Source of the DNA: Myxococcales bacterium UBA1660
Lineage (GTDB): Bacteria > Myxococcota_A > Polyangia > Polyangiales > Houyiibacteriaceae
NCBI GenBank assembly: GCA_002320815.1
Contig: DCLA01000039.1
Coordinates: 44,871-108,870 of the forward strand
DNA length: 64,000 nucleotides
Reading direction: 5' to 3'
This document shows positions 48,192-57,451 of the stretch, piece after piece. Each line of letters opens with the position of its first letter. The first letter of the stretch is position 1. The notes under the pieces are model-generated. The model was not told the origin of the DNA. It ran no database searches and was given only the letters and a program-made list of their open reading frames with translations. Position numbers and translations under genes: made by a program.

Positions 48192-49282
48192 ACGAGCATC
48201 TGGATCCGCTTGCGCTCGGGTTCGTCGCGGGGGGGCCGCCGTGCGCCACGCTCGGCCTGCCGCAGGAGCCGCATGATCTCCGGACCCAGGACGTCGATCT
48301 CGGTGGAGACGTACTGCTCGCCCCCGAAGCGCTCGACGTTGCGGGTCTGCTTGCGGAGAGCGTCGGCGTCCTGCCCCAGGACCTTGAGGGCCAGGGGCTT
48401 GAGCACGTTCCCGATGGTCTTGGTGGGCACGAAGCGGCTGCTCACCACCGGGAGCCGGAACTCGACGGCGCCGAAGAGGCGGGTGCGGTAGTCGGTGATG
48501 GGCGTGAGCGCGGTCGTCGCGATCACGTGGGCCTCGCCGAGCTGGTACTCCACCTGCGCGATGCACGGGAGGATGAAGCGGTCCACGTGCCGCACCTCGC
48601 CGCCCTGGGGCGCGAGCACCTTGCCCAGGACGCCTTCCGGGCGGGACTCGCCGAAGTACTCCGCTTCGACGCGGTCTTGCCAGCGCCGCACTTCCACGTC
48701 GATCTGCTGGCGGTCGCCGTCCTGGCGAAAGAGGCCGCGATGGAGGAACGCCGTATGGGGCACGTCGAGGGCGTTCTCGGCGGTCGCGTGGAGCGATCCC
48801 TCCATGTCGAGGGCCTGGGTCACCGTGGTGTAGCGGTCGTCGTCGTGGAGCGGGTGGCGATAGGGCTCGCGCTCGGGGTCGGCGTCCGGCGTACCGTAGA
48901 CCCATACCCAGCCATCGAGCTCCCGGGTGGCGAACGCGGGCACGTTGCGGCCCGCCTTGTCCACCTCGCCGCAGAGCCCGGGGATCGCCTGGCAGCGACC
49001 GGCGCCGTCGAACTGCCACCCGTGGTAGCCGCACTCGAGGCGTTCGCCACGCACGCGCCCCATGGAGAGGGGCACGTTGCGGTGCGGGCAGCGGTCGAGG
49101 ACCGCGGCGGGCTCACCGCTGGCCCGGCGGAAGACCGCGATGGGCGTCCCCAGGAACGTGATCGCCAGGGGCTCCTTGCCGAGCGCCTTGCTCTCACAGG
49201 CCACGTACCAATCGTCCAGCACCCGCGCTGCGGAGCTCACCGGCTTGGTCGAAGGGGGAGCGAAGCGAGGCTCGAGGGACAT
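48188..49282 (-). CDS. Rieske [2Fe-2S] aromatic ring-hydroxylating-type oxygenase
   Basis: A 364-residue oxygenase. The Rieske domain has DRCPHRNVPLSMG and ECGYHGWQFDGAG (CxH and CxxH cluster ligands). The catalytic domain follows with ENALDVPHTAFLHRG, which supplies the mononuclear-iron histidines and the bridging aspartate. The sequence resembles the group that includes phenylpropionate-dioxygenase-like and cholesterol-type Rieske monooxygenases. An electron-transfer reductase is not present nearby. The ATG at 49282 gives MSLEPRFAPPS. It is the first gene of an operon with the kinase. Substrate unknown; lipid or sterol oxidation is possible. Confidence 0.9.
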   Translation of the reverse strand: MSLEPRFAPPSTKPVSSAARVLDDWYVACESKALGKEPLAITFLGTPIAVFRRASGEPAAVLDRCPHRNVPLSMGRVRGERLECGYHGWQFDGAGRCQAIPGLCGEVDKAGRNVPAFATRELDGWVWVYGTPDADPEREPYRHPLHDDDRYTTVTQALDMEGSLHATAENALDVPHTAFLHRGLFRQDGDRQQIDVEVRRWQDRVEAEYFGESRPEGVLGKVLAPQGGEVRHVDRFILPCIAQVEYQLGEAHVIATTALTPITDYRTRLFGAVEFRLPVVSSRFVPTKTIGNVLKPLALKVLGQDADALRKQTRNVERFGGEQYVSTEIDVLGPEIMRLLRQAERGARRPPRDEPERKRIQMLV

Positions 49283-49319
49283 CGGCGCGCATCATAGCGC
49301 ACCGTCGTCGGGGGCGAGG

Positions 49320-49387
49320 GTCGTTCGGGGGCGATTGGTCGTTCGGGGGCGATTGGTCATTCGGGGGCGATTGGTCGTTCGGGGCGA
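49320..49387. repeat. 18 bp tandem repeat (about 3.7 units)
   Basis: gtcgttcgggggcgattg occurs three times head to tail (the third with one g-to-a change), plus a partial fourth unit. It lies between the divergent Rieske and MBL genes, 38 bp from the former's start. It may affect promoter spacing or be a neutral minisatellite. Confidence 0.9.
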
Positions 49388-49462
49388 CGGCCGGGCGCTC
49401 GGGGCGTGGGTGGTACTCCCAGCCCCTTGCTCGCACCTCGGGCGGGACCAACAGACTGAGGC

Positions 49463-50290
49463 ATGACGACCGACGACCGCTGGCGAGTGACGGACCGCTG
49501 CATCGACTGCATGGCCTCGCGCACCATGGCGCCCACGTTCATCGGGAGGGCCGATGGGACCTCCGTCTTCGAGCGGCAGCCGGAGAGCGAGCGGGAACTC
49601 CTCGACGCCTGGCGCGCCCTCGAGGTCTGCCCGACCGCGGCGGTGCGCGCTCCCAAGGGGCTCGTGCGACCCCGCGGGCTCTTCCCCCAGGACGTCGGTC
49701 ACGGCACGTTCCGGCTCGGCTTCAACGCGCGCGCTTCGTACGGGGCCCACTCGTACTTCGCCACGGCGGCGGGCGCGGGCCTGATGATCGACGCGCCTCG
49801 CTGGTCGCCGCACGTCGTCCGCTTCCTGGAAGAGCGCGGCGGCCTGGAACACGTCTTGTTGACCCACCGGGACGACATCGCGGACGCCCGACGGTACGCC
49901 GAGCACTTCGGCGCGCGCGTCTGGATTCACGAGCGCGACGCCGACGCCGCGCCCTTCGCCTCCGACGTGATGCGCGGCGAGACGCCGACGGGTCCAGCGG
50001 ACGTCGAAGTGATCTTCGTGCCCGGGCACACCCGCGGCAGCGTGATGTATCTGGTGGGCACGACGCTCTTCACCGGGGACTCGCTGGCCTGGAACCCGCT
50101 CACCGAGGAGCTCGAAGCGTACCCCGAGGTCGCCTGGTACGACTGGGACCTGCAGGTGCGCTCGCTGGGTGCGCTACGGGGCCGCGGGTTCGAGCGGGTC
50201 TTCGCGGGTCACGGCGGGAGCGGCGAGCGGAGCGCGGACGAGATGCAGCGGGCGCTCGCGGGGCTGCTGGAGCGGGCGGGCAGCAAATGA
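49463..50290 (+). CDS. Metallo-beta-lactamase-fold protein with ferredoxin-like N-terminus
   Basis: A 275-residue protein. Residues 1-75 look like a degenerate small ferredoxin (DRCIDCMASRTMAPTFIG and ALEVCPTAAVR; Cys-x-x-Cys plus a distant Cys-Pro). The MBL domain follows: FLEERGGLEHVLLTHRDDIADARRYAEHFG, FVPGHTRGSVMYLVGTTLFTGDSLAW and FAGHGGSG. The usual HxHxDH is reduced to THRDDIAD, so only some metal ligands remain. This family pairs a ferredoxin-like part with an MBL fold; the activity is unknown. ATG at 49463. Its stop lies within repeat copy D. Confidence 0.82.
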   Translation: MTTDDRWRVTDRCIDCMASRTMAPTFIGRADGTSVFERQPESERELLDAWRALEVCPTAAVRAPKGLVRPRGLFPQDVGHGTFRLGFNARASYGAHSYFATAAGAGLMIDAPRWSPHVVRFLEERGGLEHVLLTHRDDIADARRYAEHFGARVWIHERDADAAPFASDVMRGETPTGPADVEVIFVPGHTRGSVMYLVGTTLFTGDSLAWNPLTEELEAYPEVAWYDWDLQVRSLGALRGRGFERVFAGHGGSGERSADEMQRALAGLLERAGSK

Positions 50291-50311
50291 CGACATGACG
50301 ACGATCGTCCC
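50285..50311 (+). repeat. 27 bp dispersed element, copy D
   Basis: AAATGACGACATGACGACG then ATCGTCCC; it matches copies A-C at 13.2 kb except for one missing A. It overlaps the end of the MBL gene and ends 63 bp before the cyclophilin start, pointing toward that gene. Confidence 0.85.
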
Positions 50312-50374
50312 TGCTTTACCTCGGTGGGGGCGGCGTCTATATCGGGCGCTCGAAAGAGAAAGAGAGCTCCCCGA

Positions 50375-50833
<459 letters not shown>

Positions 50834-50843
50834 GCGCCGAGGC

Positions 50844-50870
50844 GCCGCCCCGAACCGTTCGGGGCGGCGT
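50844..50870 (+). terminator. Strong hairpin after the cyclophilin gene
   Basis: CGCCGCCCCGAA-ccg-TTCGGGGCGGCG is a perfect 12 bp stem that starts 10 bases after the cyclophilin stop. There is no T run, but it lies before the convergent lipoprotein gene, so it is probably a terminator serving both strands. Confidence 0.75.
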
Positions 50871-50902
50871 GTCGCGCTACCTCCGCTCGGCCCCGGGGCG
50901 CA

Positions 50903-52882
50903 TCAGTGCTGCCCCCACGAGCGGATGTAGTTGTTGAAGGTGCTGAGCTCGAGCTGGATGAGCCCGCCGACCACGGTCACTCCGTAGACGATGTCGGAGT
51001 CCAAGGGGTCGACCACGACCCCGCCGAACTGCGTGTGGTTGTTGTTCGAGGTCGCGCCGCCCCCCGTGTTGGCCGCGCTCCCTCCACCGGGATAGACCGA
51101 GTCGAGGATGGCCATGCCGGGGTAGTCCTGGCGGCCGGTGTCCGACACGATGCGCTCTTTCTGGCCGGTCACCGGGTCCACGATGACGTTGCCGAAGATC
51201 GCCGCCGAGGCGCCCGCGGTCCAGATCACCTCTCGCTCTGGATCCCATTGCATGGCCGTGTACCCAGCGGGGTAGGGAAGGTCCGAGTCGTCGACCCGAG
51301 TGCGCGCGCCCGACGCCAACTCCAGCGCGACGAGGTCCCCGCTGGCGACGAAGTACAGGCGACCGGCGTGCACCAGCATCCCCTGCACCGGAGTCGTGAT
51401 CGGGTTGGGGAGGTAGCCGGTGCCGACGTCGGCCGGCGGCGGCACGCTGTCCACCGGATCCGGCGCGGAGTCCCCCTGCCCGTTCCAGCGCGCGATGACC
51501 TCGCAGGTCCCGCCGTCGGGGGCGACGCGGAGGACGCCACTCCCGCCGCGGACGTCACGGAACCCGCGATAGAAAGCGAGATCGGGCCCCACCGCGAACG
51601 ATGCGCTCTCGAGTTGGAGACCGTCCGCCACGCCGAGATGACTGGGCCGGAGGCACTGCCCGTAGGTCGCGGAGATCTCCCCCGTCACCGACTCTTCCTG
51701 CCGGCGCCATACGAGCTCTCGAGTGCCGCTCGAGGGGTCGACGCGCAGGATCTCGTGCCGGCTCGCAGCGTAGAGGTTCCCGTCGGGTCCCAGGCGGATG
51801 GCGTCCACGCCGGTGAGCGGCTGGGTGTCGCCGCCCGCGTCCACCAGGAAGGCGGTGGGGCTCTCGTAGCCGGCGCCGAACGCCTGCACCCCCGAGACGG
51901 AGTCGGGCAGCAGTCCACTCACGACCCGGCGGTCCTTCGTGTCCACGTTCCAGGCGACGATGGACGAGATGTCCGTGTGCTCCGGGTCGTTCCAGTTCAC
52001 GACCGCGTAGAGTTCGCGGGCCGCCGGGTCGAACTCGGCGCCGTACCAGGTGGACGCTCCGTCGTTGTAGTCCGAGAACACCGGCCCCGATCCGTAGGCG
52101 ACCGGCCAGGGTCGCGAATCCACGCGCCCCGGCTGGGCGCAGTTCATGATCGGGCCCTTGGGGTTACCGGCCTCGGGATCCTGGGTGGTGGGGTCGACGG
52201 GGATGGATGCGCTCCCCGCGTTGGCGGCGGAACCGGAGACCGAGGTGATCCGGCAGCGGCAGTCGATCTCCAGCGTCGTGGGGTAGCGCATGTACTCGTC
52301 GAAGGCGGGATCGCAGCCGTGGTCGACATAGGCGGAGTCGTCGTCGGAGAGGCTCCGCGCGCAGAAGGCCTGACCGCCGTTGCGCGGCACGTGGCCTTCG
52401 CCCTCGTAGTCGTCGACGTAGCAGACCGTGCCGAAGCCACAGGTCTCGACGAGGTCCGCGGGGTCGATCTCGCCCCGGCTGCTCGCGCAGGCGCGCTCTC
52501 GCACGACGTAGGTGTCGTCGTAGAGGCTGTTGGCGAACGACCCGTCGGACGCGCGGCAGGTGAGGTTGCCGGTGAGCGCGCACCTGCAAGCGGCCTGCCC
52601 GTCAGCGTCCTCCTCGCAGACCTTGGGGTCGAAGCAACGGGTGTCGCGCTCCAGGAGGTTCCCGCAGGCGTCGACGGTGTAGAGGTACTCGAGGTCATCG
52701 GGGTTGCACACCAGCCGCCCTGGCACCGCCTCACCGCAGGTCGCGCCATCCGCGAGCGCCCCGTCCCGAACGGTCGCGTCGGCGGGGCCCCCGTCGGGTC
52801 CCGGCTCGGAGCCCGCCGGGTCGCCGCAGGCCGCCACCAGAAAGCCCAGAGCCCACGTCGCCAGTCGCCCGTTCCATGCCAT
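50903..52882 (-). CDS. Large lipoprotein with beta-propeller-like domain
   Basis: A 659-residue lipoprotein (MAWNGRLATWALGFLVAACGDP, lipobox VAAC). A short Asp/Gly-rich linker leads to a Cys-rich region (about 45-215; CGEAVPGRLVCNPDDLEYLY, CEEDADGQAACRCALTGNLTCRASDG) and then a likely beta-propeller (about 235-655) with repeats such as VDAIRLGPDGNLYAASRHEILRVDPSSGTRELVW and GMLVHAGRLYFVASGDLVALELASGARTRV. Such propellers bind ligands or protein partners outside the cell; function unknown. The ATG at 52882 begins the signal peptide. It is a monocistronic minus-strand gene converging on the cyclophilin gene. Confidence 0.8.
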   Translation of the reverse strand: MAWNGRLATWALGFLVAACGDPAGSEPGPDGGPADATVRDGALADGATCGEAVPGRLVCNPDDLEYLYTVDACGNLLERDTRCFDPKVCEEDADGQAACRCALTGNLTCRASDGSFANSLYDDTYVVRERACASSRGEIDPADLVETCGFGTVCYVDDYEGEGHVPRNGGQAFCARSLSDDDSAYVDHGCDPAFDEYMRYPTTLEIDCRCRITSVSGSAANAGSASIPVDPTTQDPEAGNPKGPIMNCAQPGRVDSRPWPVAYGSGPVFSDYNDGASTWYGAEFDPAARELYAVVNWNDPEHTDISSIVAWNVDTKDRRVVSGLLPDSVSGVQAFGAGYESPTAFLVDAGGDTQPLTGVDAIRLGPDGNLYAASRHEILRVDPSSGTRELVWRRQEESVTGEISATYGQCLRPSHLGVADGLQLESASFAVGPDLAFYRGFRDVRGGSGVLRVAPDGGTCEVIARWNGQGDSAPDPVDSVPPPADVGTGYLPNPITTPVQGMLVHAGRLYFVASGDLVALELASGARTRVDDSDLPYPAGYTAMQWDPEREVIWTAGASAAIFGNVIVDPVTGQKERIVSDTGRQDYPGMAILDSVYPGGGSAANTGGGATSNNNHTQFGGVVVDPLDSDIVYGVTVVGGLIQLELSTFNNYIRSWGQH

Positions 52883-53047
52883 GCCTCACTCCTCGGATCT
52901 CCCGCGGCCGCGGCATCCCGAGACCGAGATGCCCGCGATGCGGGACTCTCTTCATGGCAGACGAGACCGGCTGCGACAGGGTCGAGAACCCCTCCGGTAC
53001 CCCTCGACGGAGCGCGGGAGGTCGCCCCGCGGGTCGACGGGGTCGAC

Positions 53048-53737
53048 TCAGGAGAAGCGAGACAGGTTCAGCTCGCCGCCGCGCGCGATGGCGGCCTGGT
53101 AACCCGGGCGCGCGCGGAGGCGCGCCATATAGGCCATGATGTTCGGGTAGCGCGCCTCGCCGAGGCCCGCCCGCACGGTGGCGCCCTCGAGGGGAAAGCT
53201 GGCCTGGATGTCGGCCGCGCTGAACACGTCGCCGCAGAGGAAAGGTCGCTCGGCGAGCTCGTTCTCCAGGAAGTCGAAGTGCAGGGCGATCTCGGGGTCG
53301 GTGAACTGGGCGTCGACGGTCTTGGCCACCGCGCGGGTCAGCGGGCGAGCGAGGAAGGGAATGTTCTTGCCGCGCAGGACGCCCATCAGGAGCTTCACGA
53401 GGAGCGGCGGCATCAGCGAGCCCTCCGCGTAGTGGAGGAAAAAGCGGTAGCGCCGGTGCTCCTCGGTTTTCGGCGCGGGACGCAGCGAGGACTCCGGGTC
53501 GAAGCGGTCCAAGAGGCTCTCGAGGATGGCGCCGGACTCGGCGAAGACCTCGCCGTCCACCACGACGATCGGCGCTTTGCCCAGGGGGTGGACCGCGCGG
53601 AGCTCCTTGCCCGAACGGTTGGTCTTCGGGTGCCGTCGATGCATCTCGATGTCGTACTCGAGCCCCAGCTCCTCCAGGAGCCACAGGATGCGGTGGGAGC
53701 GGGAGTCCTCGAGGTGATGCACGACGATGGTGGCCAT
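53048..53737 (-). CDS. Glutathione S-transferase family protein
   Basis: A 229-residue GST. The thioredoxin-like domain is MATIVVHHLEDSRSHRILWLLEELGLEYDIEMH, with the active-site Ser in DSRSHR and KAPIVVVDGEVFAESGAILESLLDRF (the cis-proline and glutathione-binding E-S motif). The helical C-terminal domain includes RPFLCGDVFSAADIQASFPLEGA. It resembles the group of bacterial GSTs with a Ser catalytic residue. The ATG at 53737 is divergent from the SWIM-protein gene, with 68 bp between starts, so the two may share a promoter region. Substrate unknown. Confidence 0.93.
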   Translation of the reverse strand: MATIVVHHLEDSRSHRILWLLEELGLEYDIEMHRRHPKTNRSGKELRAVHPLGKAPIVVVDGEVFAESGAILESLLDRFDPESSLRPAPKTEEHRRYRFFLHYAEGSLMPPLLVKLLMGVLRGKNIPFLARPLTRAVAKTVDAQFTDPEIALHFDFLENELAERPFLCGDVFSAADIQASFPLEGATVRAGLGEARYPNIMAYMARLRARPGYQAAIARGGELNLSRFS

Positions 53738-53805
53738 GGACCGAGGGGTACCATTCCAGGGGGAACTTCGTCCCGTCCCTGACGTAGACTCCGCGCGGAG
53801 GTCCC

Positions 53806-54780
53806 ATGGACGCGGCTCAGCACATCGAAGACGAGCTCTCCCACGCCGATCAGATCGAGCTCCGCGCACGGCTCCAGGTCGACGGCGATCCCTGGTGGTT
53901 TCGGCTATGGCTCGCGGAGCCGCACGTCCGCCAGTGGAACGCGGGCCCGGTGAGACCCACGGGCCCCGAGTTCACCACCCGGGCCGGCCACTTTCGCAAC
54001 GAGTCCCTGACGGAGATCCTGGCCCAGGTCCGCGAAGACCTCGCGCCCACGCTGGAGCCGGGCACCGTCGAGGTGAGCGTGAAGAACGGGCGGTCGACCG
54101 GCACCAAGCTCCGCGGGGTGGCCCTGGAGGCGCTCTGCACCGCGTGGGGATCACCCACGCCCGATGCGGCGACCCTGAAGGCGAGCCGGGCCCAGTTCCG
54201 GGAGACCAAGAAGGCCGAGAAGGCGGCGCGGGCGATGGCCAAGGCCAAGGCCGCCGCCGAGACCGCGAAGGTGAAGCAACGGCTCCAGAAGGCGTCGCGC
54301 CCCGACGAGAAGGTCACCGACCTCCCCAGCTTCCTGAAGGGCGTCGAGAGCCGCGCCGATCGGAGCAAGCTGAAGAAGGCGCTGAAGATGCTCAAGGCCG
54401 ACCGCTTCGAGCTCTTCGACGACGTGAAGGAGACCGAGGTCCTCGGCGTGGTGAAGAGCCAGAACGACCCCTCGCTCCGCTACGCCTGCCGGCTGACCGC
54501 GGGCGGCGTCTACTCCTGCTGCACCCAGAACCTCAACGTCTGCGGGGGGCTCCGGGGGTCGATGTGCAAGCACCTCCTGGTGCTCGTCATCGGCCTGGTG
54601 AAGGCCGGCCAGCTCGACCCGGTGAAGGCCGACCAGTGGATCGAGAAGACCATCGCGATCAAGCCCGAGCTGGACAAGGACGTGATGAGCGAGGTCTTCC
54701 TCCGCTACCAGGGCGCCGAGGCCGGCGAGGTCGATTGGCGGCCCACGGAGACCGTGCCGGAGGACTTCTACGCCTTCTGA
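53806..54780 (+). CDS. SWIM zinc-finger protein of the MoxR/VWA system
   Basis: A 324-residue protein. A basic, Lys/Ala-rich helical stretch occupies about 120-165 (KKAEKAARAMAKAKAAAETAK), possibly nucleic-acid binding. The C-terminal SWIM-like finger is in YSCCTQNLNVCGGLRGSMCKHLLVL (C-x..-C-x..-C-x-H pattern). SWIM fingers bind DNA or proteins. The ATG follows GGAGG. It starts the five-gene group of SWIM, unknown 486-residue protein, MoxR ATPase, DUF5682 and VWA proteins. The link to AAA+ and VWA genes suggests it recognises the target on which the ATPase acts; this is inference. Confidence 0.85.
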   Translation: MDAAQHIEDELSHADQIELRARLQVDGDPWWFRLWLAEPHVRQWNAGPVRPTGPEFTTRAGHFRNESLTEILAQVREDLAPTLEPGTVEVSVKNGRSTGTKLRGVALEALCTAWGSPTPDAATLKASRAQFRETKKAEKAARAMAKAKAAAETAKVKQRLQKASRPDEKVTDLPSFLKGVESRADRSKLKKALKMLKADRFELFDDVKETEVLGVVKSQNDPSLRYACRLTAGGVYSCCTQNLNVCGGLRGSMCKHLLVLVIGLVKAGQLDPVKADQWIEKTIAIKPELDKDVMSEVFLRYQGAEAGEVDWRPTETVPEDFYAF

Positions 54781-54805
54781 TGCCCGCCCGGCGGAGAGCA
54801 GGCGC

Positions 54806-56266
54806 ATGAGCGCCGAGGCCATGGAGATCGTCGAAGTGCTGGGTCGGCTCGAAGCCGCCCTGGACACCCTCGTGACCCGGGGTCTGAGCGCCGCCGGACC
54901 GGACGACCGGACGGCGTTGGCGTCCTACGCCGCCCAGGTCCGCGGGATGGGCGCGGCGCACCTGGCGGACGCCCTGGACGAGCTGCTCCGCGCGCTCGTC
55001 GAGGGAGACCGCCAGGGGAGCGTGGTCCTGCTGCGCACCCAGGTCCGGCTGCGCCTGCTGGAGCGTCTGCTGACCACTCGGCTCGTCACGGCGAGGTTGC
55101 GCGCGGTGGGAGTCGAGCCCCGGCCCGGCGAGGCGCCGCACCTCCCCGAGCCGCCACCCCTCCCCGCCGACGACGGCGCTTTCCTGGGTAGGCTCGCGGG
55201 GGCCGTCGAGAGCCTCTTGCAGTCGGGACTGAGCGCCGCCTCGGAGGCGACCGTCGACGCCCTGAAGGTGAGCTTCGAGGAGGCCAGTAGACGCCGCCTG
55301 CTCCGGCTGGGTTCCACGCTGCGCATCGCCAGCGAGGAGATCGCGCGCTTCACCCGGCAGGACGAGACCTTCGCGCCCGAACGGCTGAGCTTCTTCCTGG
55401 GTCGCGCCTGGGTCCTGGCCCGGGGCATGGAGGACGCGCTCGCCCGGAGCGACGCCGCGGCCTGGGCGAGGCTGACCACCGGCGGCGCGGTGACGCCGCT
55501 GAAGGAGGTCTCCCTGGTGGTGCTGGGGGTCTTCAAGCGCCACGTCCCCGGCGCCTTCGCGGCGTTCGAGCTCCGCTGTCGCCTCACCCGGGACGCCGGC
55601 CCCTACGCGCGCGGCGACCGGCTGGCGTGGTCCTTCGTCTTCCCCCTACGCGCCGACGGCAAGGTCCCGCCCGAGGCCATGCTCATGCTCGAGCAGAAGC
55701 AGAAGTTCCGCCCGGCCGCGCTCCTCGAGGGCCAAGAGATCACCGTGACCCAGGTGGCCGTCGCCGAGGGCGAACCCCGGCGGCTCATGCTGGGCCCGCA
55801 GGCCCGGGTCACCGTGGGCGAGCCCTTCGACGAGTGGGTCCCGCTGGCCTCGTGGGATCCGCGGGTGACCGCCACGAAGGTCGCGCAGCACGAGCCCGAC
55901 CCGCTCTCGCTGCCCATCGAGCTCCAAGACGAGGTCCTCCTCCTGCGCTGGACCCTGGGGCCCCTGGAAGACGGCGAGACACACGCGACCGCCTCGCTCG
56001 AGTGCCAGCTCGACGACGCCGAGGAACCGCTCCTCTTCGAGGTGCGGGCGCCCACGGGGCCGACGGGCGCGCCGCTGCGCGCGGCGCTGGAGAAGGCGCG
56101 GCACGAGGACCCGCGCCGGCCGCTCTTCGGCTTCGTCCACCTGGACCGGGGCCAGCTCGTGCTGGAGCCCCTCGCGCTCCTGGGTCCCGGGCGCCCGACG
56201 ATGATCGCCCTCGACCCGAAGAACGTGGACAAGGCCGCGCTGGTGCGCGCGATGTCCTTCGACTGA
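54806..56266 (+). CDS. Unknown 486-residue protein of the MoxR/VWA system
   Basis: I recognise no named family. Residues 1-260 are helical, with repeated short motifs (LEAALDTLVTRGLSAAG; LAGAVESLLQSGLSAAS), suggesting an internal duplication. Residues 260-486 are mostly beta (AAFELRCRLTRDAG; RLAWSFVFPLRADG; FVHLDRGQLVLEPLALL). It has no membrane segment or signal peptide and no clear catalytic motif. It lies between the SWIM-protein gene (25 bp) and the MoxR ATPase gene (24 bp) in the same direction, so it is probably a scaffold or substrate adaptor for the ATPase. Confidence 0.78.
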   Translation: MSAEAMEIVEVLGRLEAALDTLVTRGLSAAGPDDRTALASYAAQVRGMGAAHLADALDELLRALVEGDRQGSVVLLRTQVRLRLLERLLTTRLVTARLRAVGVEPRPGEAPHLPEPPPLPADDGAFLGRLAGAVESLLQSGLSAASEATVDALKVSFEEASRRRLLRLGSTLRIASEEIARFTRQDETFAPERLSFFLGRAWVLARGMEDALARSDAAAWARLTTGGAVTPLKEVSLVVLGVFKRHVPGAFAAFELRCRLTRDAGPYARGDRLAWSFVFPLRADGKVPPEAMLMLEQKQKFRPAALLEGQEITVTQVAVAEGEPRRLMLGPQARVTVGEPFDEWVPLASWDPRVTATKVAQHEPDPLSLPIELQDEVLLLRWTLGPLEDGETHATASLECQLDDAEEPLLFEVRAPTGPTGAPLRAALEKARHEDPRRPLFGFVHLDRGQLVLEPLALLGPGRPTMIALDPKNVDKAALVRAMSFD

Positions 56267-56290
56267 CCGCCGACCGCAACGGAGACCCCA

Positions 56291-57451
56291 GTGGCGACAC
56301 GCAAGAAGAAGAAGCCGAGCCCGACCGAGACCCCCGACGCCGTCCTGCGCGCGCCGGCCGAGGTGGAGTACGCCAAGCAGCTCGAGGCGCTCTTCCAGGC
56401 CGAGCGGGACCAGGCGCCGGCGAGCTGGAAGCTGAGCCCGCGCTCGGTGCTCCAGTACATCGTCGGCGGCGAGCCCCTCCCGCTGAAGGTCGGCAAGGCC
56501 ACCGAAGAGGTGCCCATCACCCGGAAGTTCTTCGGCGACGACGCGCTGGTGGAGCGCGCGATCGTGACCCTGGCCTCGGAGCGCGCCCTGCTCCTGGTGG
56601 GCGAGCCGGGCACCGGCAAGAGCTGGCTGAGCGAGCACCTGGCGGCGGCCGTCGCCGGGGACAGCACGCTGGTGATCCAGGGCACGGCGGGGACCACCGA
56701 GGACCAGATCAAGTACTCGTGGAACGTCGCCCGGGTCATCGCCGAGGGCCCCACCCCGGACAACCTGATCCCCTCGCCCACCCTGGTCGCGATGCAACGC
56801 GGCGGGCTCCTGCGTTTCGAGGAGATCACCCGCTGCGTCCCCGACGTGCAGGACGCGCTGGTCTCCATCCTGAGCGACAAGGCCATCGCCATCCCCGAGC
56901 TCCCGGGGGCCAACCGGCGCGAGGCCAAGGCGGGCTTCAACGTCATCGCCACCGCCAACAGCCGGGACCAGGGCGTCAACGATCTGAGCGCCGCGCTGAA
57001 GCGCCGCTTCAACTACGTCCACATCCCCATCGTCGCCGACAAGAAGACCGAGATGGCCATCGTGGAGCAGCGCTCCAAAGAGCTCCTCGCGCGCTACGCC
57101 ATCCCGGCTACGGTGGAGCGCCCGGTCATCGAACTCTTGACCACGGTCTTCCGCGAGATCCGCAGCGGCAAGACGGCCCAGGGCGTCTCCATCAAGTCGC
57201 CGTCGACCACACTGTCCACCGCCGAAGCCATCGGCGTCGCCCTCGACGCCGCGCTCCACGCGCGCTTCTTCGGGGACGGCGAGGTGGGACCCGCCGCGAT
57301 CGCGCGGCAGCTCGTGGGCTCGGTGGTCAAAGAGGATCTCGGCGACCTGAAGGTGTTGAAGGAGTACGTCTCGCTGGTCGCCCAGAAGCGGGGCAAGGAA
57401 GACCCCGAGTGGAAGGCCTTCGCCGACGAGGCCCAGCGAGCCCTCCGGTGA
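56291..57451 (+). CDS. MoxR-type AAA+ ATPase
   Basis: A 386-residue ATPase. After a basic N-terminal tail and helical lead come Walker A LLVGEPGTGKSWLSE, Walker B GGLLRFEEITR, sensor 1 FNVIATANSRDQG and the arginine finger region LSAALKRRFNYVHIP, typical of the MoxR clade. These proteins form hexamers that remodel partner complexes, commonly with a VWA protein. The GTG at 56291 gives MATRKKKKP. Its stop overlaps the DUF5682 start as GTGA, and the VWA gene is two genes downstream, so the three form one unit. Confidence 0.95.
   Translation: MATRKKKKPSPTETPDAVLRAPAEVEYAKQLEALFQAERDQAPASWKLSPRSVLQYIVGGEPLPLKVGKATEEVPITRKFFGDDALVERAIVTLASERALLLVGEPGTGKSWLSEHLAAAVAGDSTLVIQGTAGTTEDQIKYSWNVARVIAEGPTPDNLIPSPTLVAMQRGGLLRFEEITRCVPDVQDALVSILSDKAIAIPELPGANRREAKAGFNVIATANSRDQGVNDLSAALKRRFNYVHIPIVADKKTEMAIVEQRSKELLARYAIPATVERPVIELLTTVFREIRSGKTAQGVSIKSPSTTLSTAEAIGVALDAALHARFFGDGEVGPAAIARQLVGSVVKEDLGDLKVLKEYVSLVAQKRGKEDPEWKAFADEAQRALR

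Noticed and set aside
49320..49387. Possible CRISPR array
   Set aside because: The 18 bp units are joined directly without spacers; it is a tandem repeat.
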